A stretch of 40,037 bases of DNA from Chloroflexota bacterium (GCA_021783595.1 JAJXTS010000006.1:1-40037), one strand, 5' to 3'. Numbered from the stretch's first letter, positions 24,413-32,226 are shown. Translations and numbers: made by a program. Notes: generated by a model not told the origin, from the sequence alone.

Positions 24413-25669
24413 TCAGAAGCCGACCTGCGTCCCGAAGTGATTGTGGAGCCATGTGTTCGGTCCGGCGGTGTCGGTTTGGAGGGCGTCGATCTCGCCGTTC
24501 GCATACGCGGTGTTGTCGGTGAGGGTGTTGCCGGTCGGGCCCTTGTCCAGAACGAAGCCGAAGCTCCCGTTCCTCACGGCGACGTTCCCGGCGAACGTGC
24601 CGCCCGTCGTGGCCTCGAACAGGCCAAAGCCGGCGACGCTGTTCGCGCGCGCGATGTTGCCCTCGACCCTCGGGTTGGCCGCGGTGCCGAAGTCGAAGCC
24701 ACTGTTGCCGTTGCCGGTGGCGGTGTTGCCCGTGAGGCGGGCGTCGGCGGCGAAGTAGACGCGGATGCCGGAGTCGGCGTTGCCGGCGGCGCGATTCTGG
24801 CGGACGGTCGCCCGGTCGGAGCCGTAGCTCACCCAGATCCCCAGCCCTCCGTTGCCGGACGCCGTGTTGCCGATGAATCGGCAGTCGGGGCTCGACTCGA
24901 TGTAGAGGCCGTTCCCGCCGTTGGCTCTGGCGACGTTGGCCTCGATGTCGAGGCTGCTCGAGGCCTGGATGTTGAAGCCGTCGAGCCCGTTGCCCGTCAC
25001 CGTGTTCGCCGCGATCCGACTGTTCGTGACGCCGTTGATGACGAAGCCGAAGTTGACGTTGTCGCGGGCGACGTTGTGGGTGAGGCTGAGGTCCGCCGCT
25101 GGTTCGACGTGGAAGCCGTCGCCATTCCGCGACGAGGTGTTCGAGCTGACGGTCGCCCCAGAGCTGCCGTCCACGAGCGCGAAACCGGCCCACGCGTGGC
25201 CAGTCGCGATGTTGTCCCGGATCAGCGCGCCAGGCGAGTGCTGGAGGACGATGCCGTACGCCCCGCCGTTGCGGATGGTGTTGCCCACGATGACCGCGCC
25301 CGGCGACTCGGGGAGGTAGACGTTGTGGTCCGGGCTGCCCGTGACCGTATTGCCGTCGAGGCGGAGCCCGCGGCTGCCGTACGCGTAGATGCCGGTCGGG
25401 GCGAACCCCGTCACGACACAGTTCCTGATCGTGACGTCGGTTACCTCGTCCGCGCGGATCCCGACGGTGTCCGGAGCGCCGCTGCCGACGACCCTGTGGC
25501 CGGCGCAGTCGAGGGTGACGCCGCTGGCGCCGATGACGACGTTGCCGACGTGGTCGGCCGTCAGGGTCGTGCTGGTCGTGATGAGCAGCTCGCCGGCGCT
25601 GGCGGACACCGGCGCCGCGCCGAGCAGGAGCAGCGCTGAAGCAGCGATGACGACGACAGTGCGTCTCAT
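24413..25669 (-). CDS. Secreted parallel beta-helix (NosD/pectate-lyase-like repeat) protein 1
   Basis: 418 residues from the ATG at 25669, which begins MRRTVVVIAASALLLLGAAPVSA, a Sec signal peptide without a lipobox Cys; GGGAGG precedes it by 10 nt. The rest is built of about 22-24-residue repeats with the beta-helix pattern N-T-x-x-G-N (GNTVTGSPDHNVYL, ANTVTGNGLDGFNI), as in NosD, PbH1 and mannuronan-epimerase-like right-handed helices. It should be an extracellular or surface carbohydrate-interacting protein; no catalytic site can be assigned. The C-terminal 26 residues (ending in LHNHFGTQVGF) are identical in the copy at 32.8-34.1 kb. A 73-nt conserved leader precedes the start. Confidence 0.88.
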   Translation of the reverse strand: MRRTVVVIAASALLLLGAAPVSASAGELLITTSTTLTADHVGNVVIGASGVTLDCAGHRVVGSGAPDTVGIRADEVTDVTIRNCVVTGFAPTGIYAYGSRGLRLDGNTVTGSPDHNVYLPESPGAVIVGNTIRNGGAYGIVLQHSPGALIRDNIATGHAWAGFALVDGSSGATVSSNTSSRNGDGFHVEPAADLSLTHNVARDNVNFGFVINGVTNSRIAANTVTGNGLDGFNIQASSSLDIEANVARANGGNGLYIESSPDCRFIGNTASGNGGLGIWVSYGSDRATVRQNRAAGNADSGIRVYFAADARLTGNTATGNGNSGFDFGTAANPRVEGNIARANSVAGFGLFEATTGGTFAGNVAVRNGSFGFVLDKGPTGNTLTDNTAYANGEIDALQTDTAGPNTWLHNHFGTQVGF

Positions 25670-25697
25670 GGGTAGGGATCCTCCCGGGACGCCCATC

Positions 25698-25770
25698 GCG
25701 GGTGGGTCTCGCCAGTGGCTCGGCGTGGTCCTGGCGACCGTGGCGCGGACCGCGCGTCAAAGCCTCCCGC
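25698..25770 (-). promoter_or_regulatory. Conserved 73-nt leader RNA element, copy L1
   Basis: In gene sense it runs from GCGGG to CCCGC (helix P1) and contains TTTGACGCGCGG, CACGGTCGCCA and GAGCCACTGGCGAGACC. Copies of exactly the same 73-nt length precede the collagen-like gene, the membrane-protein gene and beta-helix gene 2. It lies 28 nt upstream of the ATG. P2 (GCGGTCC/GGACC) and a second pairing (GGTCGCCAG/CTGGCGA-GACC) interleave, giving a pseudoknot or a switch. I cannot match it to a riboswitch class. Confidence 0.7.
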
Positions 25771-25837
25771 TACTGGGGAGACGTTGGAAGTCGTCACCTG
25801 TGACATCCAGAGGCAAACGGCTCCCTGTCGCCTCAGC

Positions 25838-25866
25838 GGTGCCATTCGGCACCGGCTCGCGCGAGC
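25838..25866. promoter_or_regulatory. Adjacent dyads GGTGCC-GGCACC and GCTCGCGCGAGC
   Basis: GGTGCC-ATTC-GGCACC (25838-25853) and the perfect 12-bp palindrome GCTCGCGCGAGC (25855-25866) sit side by side upstream of leader L1. The palindrome is exactly conserved, and the first dyad nearly so, at the same relative position upstream of L2 (34293-34304). They may be operators for the local GerE-type HTH proteins. Confidence 0.4.
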
Positions 25867-25899
25867 ACGTCCTGGGACTGGAGGGACCTGGGGAGACCC

Positions 25900-26112
25900 T
25901 CCGGCTCGGGCCAGCCGCTCCGCCAGGATCCACACGAGCTGGGCTGTCGTCTCCGCGCCCACCTTGGACCGCGCGTTCGCCAGGTGGTGCTTGACCGTCG
26001 AGTGCGACAGGCCGAGCCGGTGGGCGGCCGCCTCTCGGACCCGGCGATCAAGACGGCGACGACGACCTCCCGCTCGGTGGCGCGCTCGGTCGGCCCGAGT
26101 GCGGGCCCTCAC
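25900..26112 (-). pseudogene. GerE/LuxR-type HTH protein, copy 1 (frameshifted)
   Basis: Starts at the GTG overlapping the upstream stop (GTGA). VRARTRADR matches copies 2 and 3, then compensating indels put residues about 10-27 out of frame, and the frame returns at AAAHRLGLSHSTVKHHLANARSKVG, the HTH itself. The scaffold helix is therefore corrupted. The reading frame then runs on into leader L1. Presumably inactive, but the recognition helix remains. Confidence 0.65.
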
Positions 26113-26399
26113 GCGGTGAGCCCCGCCGTGGCCAGCCACTCGTCGCGGCCCTCGATCGGGATCCGGTAGGTTGCCAACGCGTGTCGGGCCGTCCGGCGCG
26201 CCATTGCCTTGAATCGCGACAGGTCGCCGACGCGATGGGCAGCCGGTATTTCGTCGCGCGCGGGAGTCGCCACGACGATGCGGCCGCCGCGGGCCCGCAC
26301 GTCGGCGAACAGACTGGCCGCGAACCCGCCCGTCCGGCGGGCGTCGCCCTCGCCCAGAGTCCGCCGGGGCCCGGGAGCAGCCTCGCGGCGGGGACGGTC
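26109..26399 (-). pseudogene. C-terminal part of an unidentified protein upstream of HTH copy 1
   Basis: The minus-strand frame reads FADVRARGGRIVVATPARD, then a basic helix (RFKAMARRTARHALATYR), and ends IPIEGRDEWLATAGLTA with its TGA overlapping the HTH GTG. The last 17 residues recur before HTH copies 2 and 3, where they follow an att site instead. The N-terminal extent is unclear and no start is convincing (GTG at 26300 is possible). Function unknown. Confidence 0.45.
26165..26208 (+). repeat. Degenerate attachment-site copy
   Basis: GATCGGGATC, GGTTG and a following GGCGCGCCA occupy the same order and nearly the same spacing as in the right-end sites at 28.1 and 34.6 kb, but the core dyad is not preserved. 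It may be the eroded right end of an older element within element 1, or the ancestral sequence. Confidence 0.35.
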
Positions 26400-26586
26400 A
26401 CACCGCCTCGCTGTAGGTCCGTTGTGGCAGTTCCCCCACTCCGCGACGCGCAGCGGCCCTCGTACTCCCCGCGGGCGGTTGCCGAGGTCGGGGGCGGTCG
26501 ACCAACTCCCGCGTGAAGCGACCGAGCCGTCCGTGGTGTTGCGGAACGCTCGGGGAACGCTCCCCCGCCAACGTTGGCCCCATCAC

Positions 26587-26659
26587 GCGGGATGCTTTGA
26601 CGCGCGGCCCAAGTACTGGCCGCCGGGGCCGCGCCGAGCCACTGGCGAGACCGACCCGC
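26587..26659 (+). promoter_or_regulatory. Conserved 73-nt leader RNA element, copy L3
   Basis: Same 73-nt GCGGG-to-CCCGC element, 24 nt upstream of the collagen-like ATG. Here the P2 helix is GCGGCCC/GGGCCGC where L4 has GCGGTCC/GGACCGC, a compensating change on both strands. GAGCCACTGGCGAGACC is unchanged. Confidence 0.7.
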
Positions 26660-26683
26660 TTGGGGGCGTCCCGGGAGGTATCG

Positions 26684-27529
26684 ATGCGCGGGCACCTGCC
26701 CATGTCCATGCTCGCCGCGTTCGCCGCGCTGACGGTCGTCAGCGGCGCCGTGCTCGCGGGCTCCACCTGGAACGTCCCGACGAACGGGGTGTTCTACGCC
26801 TGCTACGACAGCGGCGGGAACGTCAAGTTCATCGACTTCAGCGTGACCAAGAAGTGCCCCTCCAACTGGACGGGCCCGGTGCAGTGGAGCCAGACCGGGC
26901 CGCAGGGCCTCCAGGGGCCCAAGGGCGACACCGGCCTGACGGGCCTGAAGGGGGACACCGGGGCCACGGGGCCCAAGGGCGACACCGGGGCCACCGGGGC
27001 GACGGGGCCCAAGGGCGACACGGGCCTGACGGGCGACACCGGGGCCACGGGCGCCACGGGGCCCAAGGGCGACAAGGGCGACACGGGCCTGACGGGCCTC
27101 ACCGGCGCGACCGGGCCTGCGGGGACCGACGGCAAGGATGGCGTCCCGGGCAAGGACGGCCTGAATGGGACCAACGGCATCGACGGCAAGGACGGCGCGC
27201 CGGGTGCGACCGGGCCGGCCGGGCCCGCAGGCCCCAAGGGCGACAAGGGCGATTCCGGAACGGCTGGGCTCACCACACGTGAGGTCTGGGCCGTCTTTGC
27301 GGTCGCACCAGGCGGGGTCGGATACGGGGGGCCCGACTGTGCTCCGGGCGAATTGGTGACAGGCGGCGGGTTCCAGATCGCCGACGCCACACTCGTGGTT
27401 TATGAGAACAAGGCCCACTTCGACAGCAGCCCCGATCAGCTCAATGGGTGGTGGGCGTCGGCACGGAACGAAGGCTCCCACTCGCAGAATCTCGTCGTGT
27501 TCGCGATCTGCCTCGGGTTCGGTTCCTGA
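26684..27529 (+). CDS. Secreted collagen-like (Gly-X-Y repeat) protein
   Basis: 281 residues from the ATG at 26684 (GGGAGG 5 nt upstream). An N-terminal signal/anchor segment ([20 protein letters not shown]) is followed by a short Cys-containing domain ([20 protein letters not shown]) and about 40 Gly-X-Y triplets ([10 protein letters not shown] type, residues about 70-195). A C-terminal globular domain ([22 protein letters not shown]) resembles those of phage and bacterial collagen-like proteins. The repeats should form a trimeric rod on the cell or virion surface. It is the only plus-strand gene in element 1 and carries the shared 73-nt leader. Confidence 0.9.
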   Translation: MRGHLPMSMLAAFAALTVVSGAVLAGSTWNVPTNGVFYACYDSGGNVKFIDFSVTKKCPSNWTGPVQWSQTGPQGLQGPKGDTGLTGLKGDTGATGPKGDTGATGATGPKGDTGLTGDTGATGATGPKGDKGDTGLTGLTGATGPAGTDGKDGVPGKDGLNGTNGIDGKDGAPGATGPAGPAGPKGDKGDSGTAGLTTREVWAVFAVAPGGVGYGGPDCAPGELVTGGGFQIADATLVVYENKAHFDSSPDQLNGWWASARNEGSHSQNLVVFAICLGFGS

Positions 27530-27551
27530 TTACTGGTAGCGGAAGATGGGA

Positions 27552-27584
27552 CCTGGGCCCCGACGGGCACGCCGGGGGCCCAGG
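27552..27584 (+). terminator. Terminator-like hairpin of the collagen-like gene
   Basis: CCTGGGCCCC / GGGGCCCAGG, a 10-bp stem with a 13-nt loop, 22 nt after the stop codon. No U-run. The remaining 190 bp to HTH copy 2 holds nothing I can assign. Confidence 0.5.
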
Positions 27585-27775
27585 CTCGATGTGGCAGGTC
27601 ACGCGCACGGGATCCGCGCGCATCGCCTGACCCGGCCCCCGGCGCCGCAGCGGGGGTTCCAACACCTCGGACCATGGGAAGCGCACCGAGGCCCATCCAG
27701 TTGCGGTAACCGTACGGATCCTCCCGGTCGCACGGAGCGTCGCCTTCTCGCGGTCCCAGTAGCGCCACGACCCCG

Positions 27776-28042
27776 TCAAGCAGACCGCTGCTCGTCCGTC
27801 GGGCCCAGGCCCCCGGGCTCGGGCAGCCGCGGCGCCAGGATCCACACGAGCTGCGCCGTCGTCTCCGCCCCCACCTTCGACCGCGCGTTCGCCAGGTGGT
27901 GCTTCACGGTCGAGTGTGACAGGCCGAGCCGGTGGGCGGCCGCCTTCTCCGACCCGGCGACGAGGACCGCTGCGACGACGCCGACCTCGCGGTCCGTGGC
28001 GCGCTCTGCGGCCTCACGGTCAGCCCGGGTCCGGGCCCTCAC
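27776..28042 (-). CDS. GerE/LuxR-type HTH protein, copy 2
   Basis: 88 residues from a GTG that overlaps the TGA of the upstream frame (GTGA). It is essentially one GerE-like HTH: DREVGVVAAVLVAGSEKAAAHRLGLSHSTVKHHLANARSKVG, where LSHSTVKHHL is the recognition helix, ending soon after in LVWILA. No sensor or receiver domain. It is translationally coupled to the end of the integrase reading frame across the 28.12-kb attachment site. Probably a DNA-binding regulator of the element. Confidence 0.75.
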   Translation of the reverse strand: MRARTRADREAAERATDREVGVVAAVLVAGSEKAAAHRLGLSHSTVKHHLANARSKVGAETTAQLVWILAPRLPEPGGLGPTDEQRSA

Positions 28043-29560
28043 GCGGTCAAGCCCGCCGCGGCCAGCCACTCATCGCGGCCCTCGATCGGGATCGTGCAGG
28101 TTGAAATTGCGCGCCCGACACCTGTCGGGCGCGCCAGAACAACCTTTTCGGGCAGAGCCAGCGCGAGTCCGTGCGCGTAGGCCGCCTGGGTCAGCCGGAC
28201 GCCCACGATCTCGGGGCCCGCGACCGTGATCCGCTCGTAGATGGCGTGCATCAGGTCCGCTCTCTCCTTCGGTGCGTCTGCGGCCTGGAGGGACTCGCCG
28301 AGGGCTCGCAGCCACTCGACCGCGCGCCCGGCCGGTGGTCCCGCGGCCGTCCGCTCCACGATCGCGTCCCGCTGCTGCCGGAGCGCTTTGAGGCGGGCGA
28401 GGTACGCCTCGTCGCCCAGGCTCCCGGCGGCGTGCTCCAGGGCGAGCTCGCGCATCTGGCGGTCGATCCTGGCCCGGTCGATCGCGACCGGCTGGCGGCT
28501 CGAGCCGAGGGCGGCGACGACCGCGCCCATCGTCGCGTCGTCGAGCGCGACGCCGGCGGCCTGGGCGAGCACGGGCGCCTCCCAGACCTCGTCGCCGAGG
28601 CGTGCCTTGCGGCCCCAGGCCTCGCACAGCTCGGGGTGGTGCTTGCGGTGGCGGCCGTCGGCGAACGTCCCGTCGTTGCGCAGTCGCCTGCCGCAGACGC
28701 ACGCGAGTAGGCCGCCCAGGAGGTCGACCCGGTCGCGGTCCCTCGGTCCGCCGCCGCGGGTCCGGAAGCGTCGCACGTCCTCCACGCGTGCCCAGAGCTC
28801 GTCCGACACCGGCGGGTTCGCGCGCCAGGGCGCGGGACGCCGCGTCTCGTCCTTGCCGCGGTGCCGCCGGACCCAGCCGTTGTACAGCGGGTTCATGAGG
28901 ATCATCCGGATGCGCGTGGCGGCAAGGCCGGTCTCGGCCTCGAGCTGGCTCGCGCTGACGTTGCCCAGCGCGTACCTCTCGAACAGGCCGACTGCGACCG
29001 GCATGCGCTCGGGGTCGACCTCGAGGGTGTGCGGCGGGTCGGGCAGGCGGCGGAAGCCGAGGGCGGCGTGGCCGCCGGGGTCGCGCTCCTGGTCGAACTT
29101 GGCGGCGGCTGTACTTCTCCGCCCCGGCGGCCTCGGAGATCAGCTCGTCCCAGTCGGACGGATCCGAGCTCAGGATCTTCCGGTCGCACATCACCAGGGC
29201 GACGCCGTCCGGCTGCAGCTCGTCCTCGAGCAGCTCGAGCGTGCGGCGCAGGTTGCGCTGCCAGCGGTCCGAGTAGCCGGTCAGGAGGAGGTCGAAGCGG
29301 CCCGACCGCAGGTCCTCGACCATTGACGCCATCGTGGCCGAGCGCCAGACGGTGCGGCCGCTGTGCGCGACCTGGTAGACGAGCCCGGTGTCCACGAGGC
29401 CGTGGCGGTCGATGAACCGGTCCTGCTGCTCGCGCTGGCGCGCCGGGCCGTAGCGGTCGTACTGGCCGGCCGTCGACTCCCGGATCCAGCGGGCGACGCG
29501 GAGCCCGCGGACGTCGTCGAGCGAGCGGGGCAGCCGCCGCACGGCGCGGGCCGCCGTCAC
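28039..29560 (-). pseudogene. Large serine integrase, frameshifted (element 2)
   Basis: The N-terminal resolvase domain starts at a GTG (29560) overlapping the HNH stop and shows VARWIRESTAGQYDRYGPAR (catalytic Ser) and SGRTVWRSATMASMVEDL. After AEKYSRR (about 29108) a single-base indel shifts the frame; the next frame continues KFDQERDPGGHAALGF, then the recombinase domain (MNPLYNGWVRRHRGK), the zinc ribbon (CVCGRRLRNDG) and a long coiled coil. The C-terminus reads LARPTG through the att core and ends in GRDEWLAAAGLTA. Total length about 505 residues, as for large serine integrases. Recently inactivated, unless the shift is programmed. Confidence 0.85.
28098..28145. other. Tandem-junction attachment site with attP-like dyad
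   Basis: Centred on CC (28121-28122), the arms GCGCGCCCGACA and TGTCGGGCGCGC are perfect complements, and the outer AGGTT/AACCT are also symmetric, giving a 48-bp interrupted dyad. This is the architecture of serine-integrase sites around a central dinucleotide. The left arm matches the right end of element 2 (34621-34643) and the right arm matches the left end at the tRNA. It is exactly what a junction between two tandem integrants should be. Confidence 0.75.
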
Positions 29561-29986
29561 GCCGCGGGGTCCCTTCGTCGGTCTGACATCGGGGTGATGT
29601 TTGCTCTGCCGCCAAGGCGCTCCCGGCGGAGCTGGACCGGGCGGGACGGGGCGCGGGTACTCCCGCCTGCCGCGCCCTCCGAGGGTCTACCCCACCCCCT
29701 GCGCTTCGCGCGCTCGTTGCAGGACCGGCACGACGCCTGCCACCCCGCGGAGGGGTCGCCATCGACGACGTGCGCGGCGACCAGGTCGGACGCGGCGACG
29801 ATGACGGCGCCGCAGCCGTACGCGCAGGGCACGGGGAGCAGCGTGAGCAGCAGCGCACGCGCCCGCTGGTGCGCGGCGCCGTAGCCGCGCGCCTGGCGCG
29901 ACGGGCGCCCGGCGCTCGCACTCGCGGCAGGGCGTGCCCGACAGGACGCGGGCGGGCGGGTGCCCGTTGTCGCAGGTGCGGATCAA
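29557..29986 (-). pseudogene. HNH endonuclease remnant
   Basis: Two frames together make a phage-type HNH protein. The first reads IRTCDNGHPPARVLSGTPCRECE (TTG start at 29986, zinc-knuckle cysteines); after a frameshift near 29905 the second reads RQARGYGAAHQRARALL, CAYGCG, AAHVVDGD and CRSCNERAK, the RGYG...CxxC...H...CN pattern of HNH nucleases. Its stop overlaps the integrase GTG, so nuclease and integrase were one operon. HNH genes next to packaging or integration genes are common in actinophage-like genomes. Confidence 0.65.
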
Positions 29987-30232
29987 GCGGCCGTCCGTCA
30001 GCTGTGCTTGCTACGGCGCGACCGCGAAGCTTGCGGCGAGCGGCGGCGGCCCGCCAGGCTGATGACGACACCCCAGACCGCGCAGAGATTCACCCACGAA
30101 TCGTCGACGAACTGCCCGGGTGCGTCTATTCGCCTGCGGTGCTACGCCTGCAGGGCCGACCTCGAACGCACCGGGCGTCCGGGGGCCGTTCGCCTCTCGC
30201 CAGTCTCTGTCATGCGTCTATGGTGCCCGTCA
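29987..30232. other. Gene-free stretch upstream of leader L4
   Basis: No convincing gene on either strand. The right part (about 30175-30232) resembles sequence upstream of leader L2 (GGGGGCCGTTCGCCTCTCG versus AGGGCCGTTTGCCTCTGG), and a TATGGT -10-like hexamer lies near 30220, so it is probably the promoter region of the leader-controlled gene. Confidence 0.4.
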
Positions 30233-30305
30233 GCGGGAGGCTCTGACGCGCGGTCCGTGTCACGGCCGCCAGGACCGCACCGAGCCACTGGTGAGACCGA
30301 CCCGC
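30233..30305 (+). promoter_or_regulatory. Conserved 73-nt leader RNA element, copy L4
   Basis: Same 73-nt element (P1 GCGGG/CCCGC, P2 GCGGTCC/GGACCGC), 26 nt upstream of the membrane-protein ATG. In the alternative helix, CGCCAG pairs with CTGGTG through a G-U wobble, so the pairing is preserved although the sequence differs from the other copies. Confidence 0.7.
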
Positions 30306-30331
30306 GATGAGCGTCCCGGGAAGGTGACGCC

Positions 30332-30913
30332 ATGATGACCGGCACGACGGCTTCGCAGAACCGTCGCCCCATCGCCATGGGAACTCGCAAGAGGACGGAC
30401 CGTGCGGCCGCCGTCGTCCTCGGCCTCGGTGGGGTCGCGTTGCTGGCGACAGCCGCGCTCACGTTCGCCCAAGGGCTGCCTGCCATCCTCGGCGCCGAGG
30501 GAGAGCACATGGCCGGCGACGCCACGCTCTGGGTGCTGCTGATCAGCCTTCCGATGACCGGTGGTGGTCTGATCGTGCTGGCGTCCGCGCGCAAGCTGTG
30601 GCGGTGCAGCCGCCTGGGACGGGCGCTCGCACTCGCCTTCGTCGTGTTTGCCGGGCTGGCCTGCGCGCTCGCGGCCGCCGGGTACGGGAACATCCTGTCT
30701 GCGGCGAAGGGGATCCTGCTCGAGTCCGGGAGCTGGTCGCTCTCGTGGCCGATGCTCGGAGTCACCGGCGTCGATGGGGCGACTTACTACGGCTACCTCG
30801 ACAACGTCACCTTCTGGATCCCGGGGATCGTCGCGCTCTGCGCGCTCCTCGTCGCCACATTCCTGCTGGCGGGTTGGATCGCCGGGAGGGCTCGTGGCGT
30901 ACGTTCAGACTGA
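30332..30913 (+). CDS. Multi-spanning membrane protein of unknown function
   Basis: 193 residues with a basic N-terminus (RKRTDR) and about four hydrophobic helices (near 25-48, 66-86, 98-118 and 162-185), with an extracytoplasmic loop (GSWSLSWPMLGVTGVDGATYYGYLD) between the last two. I do not recognise the family. The ATG at 30332 is followed by a second ATG at 30335; AAGG lies about 9 nt upstream. It is the only non-repeat protein under the shared 73-nt leader. Confidence 0.7.
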   Translation: MMTGTTASQNRRPIAMGTRKRTDRAAAVVLGLGGVALLATAALTFAQGLPAILGAEGEHMAGDATLWVLLISLPMTGGGLIVLASARKLWRCSRLGRALALAFVVFAGLACALAAAGYGNILSAAKGILLESGSWSLSWPMLGVTGVDGATYYGYLDNVTFWIPGIVALCALLVATFLLAGWIAGRARGVRSD

Positions 30914-30923
30914 GGTGGCGGAG

Positions 30924-31061
30924 ATGACAGCTCCACATCGGATGGCCCTCGTCTGCGTTCGATTCGAGGACGCCGGGATCACGGACGTGACCATCCGCTA
31001 CGGGGGCGGCGTCCTCGGAGGTGAGCTGCTCGTCAGCTGCCGCAAGCCGGCCGCGTCGTGA
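30924..31061 (+). CDS. Possible small ORF of 45 residues
   Basis: Starts at an ATG 11 nt after the membrane-protein stop with GGAG close upstream. MALVCVRFEDAGITDVTIRYGGG is hydrophilic and balanced, with no family match. It overlaps the 3' end of the convergent HTH gene by 29 nt. It could be an expressed small protein or chance. Confidence 0.3.
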   Translation: MTAPHRMALVCVRFEDAGITDVTIRYGGGVLGGELLVSCRKPAAS

Positions 31062-31311
31062 CGGAGCAGAGCTCCAGGCTCGGCACCACCAGCCATCCCT
31101 CAGCGCGCCCGCGGTAGACAAGCTGCTCGGTGGCTAGGCCCGACCGGGCACGCAGATCGGCGAGGTGCCGCTTCGCGGTGCTCGGCCGGACGCCCACCCG
31201 CGCCGCGGCCTCCACCACCGACCCACCGGCCGCCACGAAGGCTGCGAGGACGTCGACCTGGCGGGCCGTCGGCGTCCGCGGGAGCGTGCCGCGCAGGTAA
31301 CCGTCTCTCAC
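31033..31311 (-). CDS. GerE-like HTH protein, copy 4 (lysis-cassette end)
   Basis: 92 residues from a GTG overlapping the upstream stop (GTGA). TARQVDVLAAFVAAGGSVVEAAARVGVRPSTAKRHLADLRARSGL has the GerE layout (recognition helix RPSTAKRHL), but it is clearly more distant from copies 1-3, which are near-identical to each other. As the last gene of the lysis operon it may be a late or lysogeny regulator of the phage. Confidence 0.7.
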   Translation of the reverse strand: MRDGYLRGTLPRTPTARQVDVLAAFVAAGGSVVEAAARVGVRPSTAKRHLADLRARSGLATEQLVYRGRAEGWLVVPSLELCSVTTRPACGS

Positions 31312-31496
31312 GACGCCGAGCTCACCCGGCTGCGGGTGATGAGGCCCAGGACCACCGCCGTGACAGCGAGGATCGCGCCGATCTGGTCGGGCGCGAGGTT
31401 GAGGCCGAACGCGACGACAAGGGCGATCACCGCCTGGACGAGGGCGAGCACCATCGCGGGCTCGCGGCCCCAGATCGTGCCGGTCTGGGCTTCCAT
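31308..31496 (-). CDS. Small phage-type membrane protein (holin-like)
   Basis: 62 residues: GREPAMVLALVQAVIALVVAFGLNLAPDQIGAILAVTAVVLGLIT forms two hydrophobic helices separated by a short turn, followed by a basic tail. Proteins of this pattern lie next to endolysin genes in actinophages. It lies 11 nt after the endolysin stop. A holin or accessory role is inferred from position. Confidence 0.65.
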   Translation of the reverse strand: MEAQTGTIWGREPAMVLALVQAVIALVVAFGLNLAPDQIGAILAVTAVVLGLITRSRVSSAS

Positions 31497-31507
31497 CGCG
31501 TCTCCCG

Positions 31508-32226
31508 TCACTTCACGCGGACGATGTCGCCCGGGCGGATGAGCCCCGGGTTCGCGCGGTACTTCGCGTTCTCTGGGTAGGGAAGCAGCGCCGCGAGCGC
31601 CAGCCCGTGCGCGGAGGCGATCTCGCCCAGGGTGTCGCCCCCCTCGACCGTTACCGTCACGATCGGCCGCCGCAGGATCGCGTTCGCCCGGGCGATCACC
31701 CTCGCCATGTAGCGCTCGCGCGTCGACGCGGGCCAGGGGTCGCTCGCCCGGCTCACGCTGTTGACGTCCGCGTGGGCGAGGACATGAACGCGGTCGACGG
31801 GCAGCCCGGTGGCCCGTGGGCGGCGGCGAGCAGCTGGGCGACGGCCTCGAACTGCGCCGAGGTGAGCGGCTGCGCACCGGCGCCGCAGACCTCGACGCTC
31901 TCGTGGACGAGCTCGTTGAAGTTGACGCCCGGGACCATGTGCGCCTGCGCGACCGCGTCGGGGTGGGCGACGTCGCCCTAGGACCATGCGGCGTACTTGA
32001 CAGGGTCGACGGCGCGGACGACCGTGCCGTCCCGGCCCACGTAGGCGGTTGCCGACGGGCCCATCGAGCCGGCGCGGTTGGCGTAGTTCCGCTCGTCCAC
32101 CGGGCCGGCCTTCGCGTTCGCCGTCTGGTGCAGCACCGCGAGCACCGTCGGCTTGCGGCGCCTGGCGGCCCCGCGGGTCGGGTAGCCGTAGGCGCGGTTC
32201 GTCAGCAGCGCGATGGTTGTCGTCAC
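31508..32226 (-). pseudogene. N-acetylmuramoyl-L-alanine amidase-LysM endolysin, disrupted
   Basis: Starts at a GTG (32226) right after the upstream stop. The N-terminal Amidase_2/PGRP domain has AVLHQTANA (zinc His), YVGRDGTVVRAV and NFNELVHESVEVCG; the C-terminal LysM domain has TVEGGDTLGEIASAHGL and GDIVRVK. The domain is broken twice. An in-frame TAG follows KYAAWS (31978-31980), where relatives usually continue WSxGDxxHPD. A one-base deletion near 31805 also separates AAAHG from LPVDRVHVLAHADVN. The intact gene would cleave the peptidoglycan amide bond for lysis. Stop recoding is unlikely because the neighbouring gene ends normally at TAG. Confidence 0.85.

Noticed and set aside
24441-25639. 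Plus-strand ORFs across beta-helix gene 1 (for example the 581-aa frame)
   Set aside because: Antisense shadows; the minus strand has a signal peptide, regular beta-helix repeats and a terminator.
25698-25770. c-di-GMP-I or cobalamin riboswitch identity for the 73-nt leader
   Set aside because: GAGCCACTGG and GAGACC superficially recall the B12 box, and the antisense strand has a GTCAAAGCC resembling GEMM. Neither the order of conserved blocks nor the strand fits.
28098-28145. CRISPR-like or terminator interpretation of the GCGCGCCCGACA/TGTCGGGCGCGC repeats
   Set aside because: Only three well-preserved copies, kilobases apart, and each contains the tRNA 3'-end core; the arms follow attachment-site logic. 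There is no regular spacing and no cas genes.
28070-29108. Continuation of the 496-aa integrase frame past the frameshift
   Set aside because: After SRR the frame becomes Arg/Pro/Ala low complexity, while the neighbouring frame carries the recombinase and zinc-ribbon motifs.
31978-31980. TAG in the endolysin as evidence for stop-codon reassignment in the phage
   Set aside because: The adjacent 72-residue gene ends normally in TAG directly before the endolysin start, and the endolysin has an independent frameshift, so decay is simpler.
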